Part shown: piece by piece, positions 7,638 through 10,636 of the stretch
Layout of the letters: every line of letters starts with the position of its first letter
How positions within the stretch are numbered: position 1 is the first letter of the stretch
NCBI GenBank assembly: GCA_036939355.1
Contig: JALLAP010000982.1
Span: 1-10,636, forward strand
Source of the DNA: Thalassiosira profunda
Taxonomy: Eukaryota > Bacillariophyta > Thalassiosirophyceae > Thalassiosirales > Thalassiosiraceae
Direction: 5' to 3'
Length of the DNA stretch: 10,636 nucleotides
Position numbers and translations under genes: made by a program
The notes under the pieces: model-generated
What the model was told of the DNA's origin: nothing
Databases searched by the model: none
What the model saw: the letters and a program-made list of their open reading frames with translations, nothing else

Positions 7638-8297
7638 ATGCAGACGCCCTATCGAGCGCTCCGGCGCATATCTAGCTCCCACGGGGCGCTACCAGGAGGG
7701 TTCAATGCGGATGGCCTGCGCGAGTGGGCGATGCTTTCCGATTTTGGGGCCCTGGGTCCAGAGATTGCAAGTGCGCGCGACATGCGACAACGCAGACGGA
7801 AGATCGATGAGCTCGAATCCAAGGAGCTGCCCTACGTGGATCTTTTCTCGAGGCGAGTCAGTGACGAGTGCGCAGACTATCTATCAAATCACCCTTCTCC
7901 GTCGGATGTCTTGGGACGGGCCTTCTTTGGATCGAACAGTTTCTTGGCAGAGAGAGCGGTATTGTCTCTTAATCGCAAAGGGGAAACATTACTCCCTACC
8001 GAGTTCAATGTCAACGAGCAATACTTGCAAGTATGGAAGGTTGCAATGAAATCGCCACTGGAGCTCATCCTGTCATACAACGTCGAGGGATTGCAATTTC
8101 GAGGATGCACCATGCTGGCCTTCGATCCGTCGCTAAGGAAGGCTTACCACGGGAACTGCATTGATATTACCGAAGAGCGAATGCAGGGGCCAATCGCAAG
8201 ATATGGTGTCCAAATGCATGTGAAGTATGCGGAATTTCTTCTTGACGGTATGAGTGCTGAATTAGAGAGGGTGGCAGCCACTGAGAGAACGGAATAG
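7638..8297 (+). CDS. Unrecognised protein, 219 residues, possible mitochondrial presequence
   Basis: I do not recognise this protein. From ATG 7638 (G at -3) it starts MQTPYRALRRISSSHGALPG, which is basic and Ser/Ala-rich without acidic residues, as in a mitochondrial presequence. A charged helix follows (about 48-63, ARDMRQRRRKIDELES). The core starts at ELPYVDLFSRRV, runs through a hydrophobic segment (AFFGSNSFLAERAVLSL) and a strand-rich part (SPLELILSYNVEGLQFRGC then TMLAFDPSLRKAYHGN), and ends in an amphipathic helix. The order of Y-x-D-x-F, a helix, and then a strand pair before LQFR recalls small START-like or DUF2867-type proteins, but that is a weak impression from memory. The frame also opens at ATG 7491, but that extension overlaps a leader-like pyrimidine/CA-rich stretch and adds no recognisable domain. 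Base composition is near 47% G+C in places, against over 70% in the neighbouring QCR2 exon. It ends convergently, 111 bp from the QCR2 stop. Confidence 0.65.
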   Translation: MQTPYRALRRISSSHGALPGGFNADGLREWAMLSDFGALGPEIASARDMRQRRRKIDELESKELPYVDLFSRRVSDECADYLSNHPSPSDVLGRAFFGSNSFLAERAVLSLNRKGETLLPTEFNVNEQYLQVWKVAMKSPLELILSYNVEGLQFRGCTMLAFDPSLRKAYHGNCIDITEERMQGPIARYGVQMHVKYAEFLLDGMSAELERVAATERTE

Positions 8298-8408
8298 TAA
8301 ATGACAATTATTATCTCTCAACGTCCTACCTAGCGGGTGTGCTGCCTCAAGCGTGCAGCAACTACTTCCCACTGACTCGACTTTCCCTCTACCCCCCTCT
8401 GTCGTTCT

Positions 8409-9995
8409 CTAACCAAAACGCTTCTCAATTGTTGCGTGGTAAGGAACGCTCGAAATATCTCCCACCGCCGCGAGCGACACCTTGCTCTTCAACATGGCCG
8501 AGTGCGCTTTGCTCACTTGGTCAGATGACACACCATCGTACGATTCTGCCAACGCGGCCGCACTGAATCCGCACGAGTCCAAAATTGACGCCGTCATGGC
8601 GTCAGCCAGGCTCTTGCTTCCCGAATCCAAAGCCAACAGCGCCTCCGCCTTCGCAGCCGCCTTGGCCTTCTCCACAACATCCGCCGAGGGGGCAGCTCCA
8701 ACGGCCTTTGACAGAGCATCAACCGTAGCAGCCGCATCAGCAGGGGAACTGCCGCCATACACTCCCATAACGCCAGGGGCGGCGAACGGAGAGGCACCGC
8801 TCAAGGCAAGGCAGTGCTTCAACACATTCGTCACCGGCGCAGAAGTCGGTCCCTGAAACGCCAGCGCCACGTGGGCATATCCCGTCGATGGCGCCGACAG
8901 ACGGCCCTCCCCTCCCATGTACTCCGCAGTCGCCGCCGCCGCGGCCTCCGACGCGTCCTTCGCCCCCGGATATTCCTCCTCGACCATGCGCACGAAGGCC
9001 TCGNGCCGCCGCCGCGGCCTCCGACGCGTCCTTCGCCCCCGGATATTCCTCCTCGACCATGCGCACGAAGGCCTCGTGGTCGGCCACGCCGGTGGCGGCG
9101 AGGACGGCCCCGTTGAGGGAGTAGGCCTTCTCGCGGAAGGACATGATGGAGGGGCGGGAGGCCCCCGCGGTGTAGTAGGAGCGTCCCAGGGAGGATTGGG
9201 CGCCGTAGGCGGCCGCGTAGATTTGGTCCGTGAGGGCGACCTGGAGGTGCAAGGCAATTATTAAAAAATGAGCACATCATGTGCATCGATTCATCACAGC
9301 CCGCAGTCGGGCAACTCACCTGCGCGTTAGACGTCGCCTCCACCGCCTCCACGCCCGCCAGCTCCTGCGCCTCCTTCACGTCCCACTTCTCGAACGAGCA
9401 CTCGGTCACCAGCAGCGGGGCCACGAAGGCGGCGTTCTCCCTCGCCGCGGTGTACCCCACCGTGGCGCCCCGCCGCCCGGCGCTCGAGAAGACGGAGGCG
9501 CCGGCGTCCTCCAAATTCCGCAGGATGAGGGCGGAGGAGAGGCCGCTCCCCGACTTGAACGAGAGGTAGCGGTTGGCGAGGGCGGCGCCCGCCTCGGCGG
9601 GGCCCTCGTTGGAGGACCCGGCGTTGGGGTAGGTGAGGGCGACGGTGGTGGTGAGGGACGCGTCCTCGGTGACGACGGTGAGGCCGGAGGGGAGGGTGGT
9701 CACGGAGGCCGAGCTCGCCTTCTTGGGGGCAGGGGATGCGGAGGGGATTCTGCAGTGAATTTGCAAGCAACGGTGAGGATAATTTGACATCAACAAGCCG
9801 ACGAGGATTGCCAACGCTCGTCGGGCACCACCCAACAACCGCGCGTCCACTTTCCGCCACTTCCAGCCCAACGAGCACCCCCAAATCTCACCCCGGGAAC
9901 TCCTCGGCCGCCGTCAGCACCGAGAACCCGCGGCTCGCCCCGGCCCTTGCCGTGGCGGCGCGGGCCGCCGTGCTTGCTACTGCTCGGGTCAACAT
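8409..9995 (-). CDS. QCR2: Ubiquinol-cytochrome c reductase core subunit 2 (complex III), three exons, third exon disrupted by an assembly artefact
   Basis: Exons are 9995..9892, 9749..9320 and 9240..8409. Removing the extra 73 bases at the N (see 8932-9076) gives a continuous 430-residue protein (human UQCRC2 is 453). Core proteins are matrix-side M16 relatives of mitochondrial processing peptidase that stabilise complex III. The N terminus MLTRAVASTAARAATARAGA is an Ala/Arg-rich presequence, followed by RGFS. The first M16 domain starts at TTLPSGLTVVTEDASLTT. At the position of the MPP zinc motif HFLEH it reads LANRY (residues 92-96), so it should be proteolytically inactive, as expected for core 2 and unlike beta-MPP. 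The second domain begins near GYAHVALAFQGP; the protein ends ISSVPYHATIEKRFG. ATG 9995 has A at -3. Exon 2 and early exon 3 are very G+C-rich with C/G-ending codons, consistent with high expression. Core 2 is preferred over alpha-MPP because no glycine-rich loop is evident and the length is short, but alpha-MPP cannot be fully excluded. Confidence 0.85.
8932..9076. repeat. Identical 72-bp direct repeats flanking a single N (assembly join)
   Basis: Bases 8932-9003 and 9005-9076 are identical over all 72 positions, separated by one N at 9004. Both begin with GCCGCCGCCGCGGCC and end with AAGGCCTCG. On the - strand each copy encodes the same 24-codon piece (EAFVRMVEEEYPGAKDASEA plus Ala residues). 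The 73-base offset shifts the QCR2 frame; deleting exactly one copy plus the N restores it. This is what an unmerged overlap between two contig ends looks like. Confidence 0.95.
9241..9319 (-). other. QCR2 intron 2 (79 bp, phase 0)
   Basis: The donor is GCGCAG/GTGAGT (first intron base 9319) and the acceptor is CACCTCCAG/GTCGCC (last intron base 9241), joining SNAQ to VALTDQIY in phase 0. Reading through adds about 25 residues foreign to the family and then leaves the frame. The 3' half carries a T-run and AATAAT before the acceptor. A 13-bp near-palindrome (GCACAT-C-ATGTGC, 9272-9284) lies in the middle. Confidence 0.9.
9750..9891 (-). other. QCR2 intron 1 (142 bp, phase 2)
   Basis: The donor is CCCGGG/GTGAGA (first intron base 9891) and the acceptor is TTCACTGCAG/AATCCC (last intron base 9750). 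The split codon GG/A gives glycine 35, and the protein reads EEFP-G-IPSASPAPKK, joining the mitochondrial presequence to the first M16 domain. Without splicing the frame stops at the TGA formed across the donor. Confidence 0.88.
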
Positions 9996-10268
9996 CGTCA
10001 CGGATTTGGGTGAGGAGCGAGAGAGGTGGAGGGTTGAGGAAGCAGGAGGGAGGGAAGGAGGTTCTGTCTGTCTGTCCCCATCCTCCTTCCTTCGTTCCCT
10101 CCCTCCTTCTTCTCTCTTCTTTCTCCTCAAGCGAGAGGCAGTGAGCGAGGAGAACCGCGAGGGGAAATGTCGTCGGAGTGCTAGGTTCGGTGAAAGAGTT
10201 GGTATGCGGACGATGAGGTGTGTACTGATTACACCATCACTTTCTATGAACCAGTGATGCCGAGTTGG
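9996..10268 (-). promoter_or_regulatory. QCR2 promoter/5' leader and 3' end of the upstream coiled-coil gene
   Basis: This 273-bp spacer lies between two genes on the same (-) strand. Just upstream of QCR2 ATG 9995 the transcribed strand is strongly pyrimidine-rich for about 60 bases, as in leaders of highly expressed genes. Beyond it lie a purine block and an inverted repeat (10044-10107). From about 10140 to 10268 the composition is ordinary. A small GTGTA/TACAC inverted repeat falls near 10218-10232. No TATA box is evident. Confidence 0.45.
10044..10107. repeat. Inverted repeat of polypurine and polypyrimidine arms
   Basis: AGGAGGGAGGGAA (10044-10056) is the exact reverse complement of TTCCCTCCCTCCT (10095-10107), with a 38-base spacer that contains TCTGTCTGTCTGT. 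The surrounding strands are almost pure purine (about 10005-10061) and then almost pure pyrimidine (about 10073-10134). It could form a hairpin or a triplex/G-rich structure in the QCR2 promoter or leader. Confidence 0.7.
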
Positions 10269-10636
10269 TCAGTTCCTGGCTACCGGTTTCCTCTCGTCAT
10301 TCGGAGCAGCATCTTCACCGAAGCCAGCCTCCAACTGCAGCATGAGCTGCGTTACCTTTTCTTCCAACGGAGTCAACAGTTGTTGCGTGGTCTGCTTGGC
10401 CTCTGCCAGCTCTGCCTGGGCCTCGGCAATCTGCGTCCGAAACGCGCGCTTGTCTGCCTCGAGGCTTTCGTTCATATTCTCCAGAAAGACTGTATCTTCT
10501 GCCACCTTCTTGTGCTTTCGCCGCAGCGTCATGCAGCGCTGCTCCAACTGGTTGCGTTCCTGTTTGAGGGCCGATATCACGTCGGCAGTGGATTGGTGCT
10601 CGTTCCGAGTCTTATTCTCGTGCTCTCTGCGGATGG
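10269..10636 (-). CDS. C-terminal coiled coil of a probable BRAP2-like (BRCA1-associated protein/Etp1-type) protein, 5' incomplete
   Basis: The frame is open to the right edge and ends at TGA (10271-10269), giving the last 121 or so residues. Nearly all of it is heptad-rich coiled coil with high Glu/Lys/Arg/Gln content: HQSTADVISALKQERNQLEQ, then RKHKKVAEDTVFLENMNESL, then an Ala/Glu-rich helix, PLEEKVTQLMLQLEAG and a short polar tail. The spacing (LEQ+C..L..K.KK...D...L...N.SL.A at the start, and EEKV..LM..LE near the end) resembles the C-terminal coiled coil of BRAP2-family RING/ZnF-UBP E3 ligases, whose tail carries the similar (V/I)..LM..(L/F)E signature. The defining RING and ZnF-UBP domains would lie outside the window, so the name is tentative; another coiled-coil protein is possible. 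Its stop is 273 bp upstream of the QCR2 start, on the same strand. Confidence 0.5.
   Translation of the reverse strand, partial: IRREHENKTRNEHQSTADVISALKQERNQLEQRCMTLRRKHKKVAEDTVFLENMNESLEADKRAFRTQIAEAQAELAEAKQTTQQLLTPLEEKVTQLMLQLEAGFGEDAAPNDERKPVARN

Noticed and set aside
8932..9076. A genuine in-frame 24-codon tandem duplication in QCR2
   Set aside because: The copies are perfectly identical, separated by an ambiguous base, and leave the frame shifted; a contig overlap explains all of this more simply.
9281..9787. Long + strand frame, very rich in Gly, Arg and Ala, opposite QCR2
   Set aside because: A by-product of the high G+C codon bias of QCR2 exon 2; it crosses both introns and shows no domain.
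1..10636. tRNA, rRNA, transposon, viral, CRISPR or bacterial operon signatures
   Set aside because: I looked on both strands and saw none; every coding block of substance belongs to the seven eukaryotic genes listed.

Overview
This is a gene-dense piece of a nuclear genome from a eukaryotic microbe. The evidence is spliceosomal GT-AG introns (89, 79 and 142 bp), an anaphase-promoting-complex cullin, a mitochondrial DNAJC11 and a mitochondrial complex III core protein. A heterokont alga (ochrophyte) is my best guess. It rests on an ASAF-type plastid-targeting motif in the RluA protein, on a secreted-type allene-oxide-cyclase/dirigent-like repeat protein of the sort common in stramenopiles, and on compact genes with few, short introns. 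This placement is inference and moderate at best.

Layout, left to right. (1) The 3' end of APC2, + strand, entering from the left edge. (2) DNAJC11, - strand, tail-to-tail with APC2 and only 25 bp away; its J domain lies in a separate first exon that joins cleanly across an 89-bp intron. (3) A - strand protein made of three ~150-residue repeats of an AOC-barrel/dirigent-like domain, with four cysteines per repeat and a hydrophobic C-terminal tail. (4) A divergent promoter region, then a + strand RluA-family pseudouridine synthase with a long N-terminal extension. (5) A + strand protein of about 219 residues that I do not recognise. (6) The complex III core subunit 2 (QCR2) gene on the - strand, three exons, whose third exon is broken by a single N flanked by two identical 72-bp copies; this is almost certainly an assembly join and not biology. 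(7) The 3' end of a - strand coiled-coil gene that looks like the C terminus of a BRAP2-type protein, leaving through the right edge.

The genes are not an operon and share no single pathway. Two (DNAJC11, QCR2) serve the mitochondrion, one (RluA type) probably serves an organelle, APC2 and perhaps the BRAP2-like protein belong to ubiquitin ligation, and the repeat protein looks made for an oxidising compartment. I see no virus, transposon, CRISPR array, tRNA or rRNA. The most unusual item is the three-repeat cysteine-patterned barrel protein. The most practically important is the artefactual duplication around base 9004.
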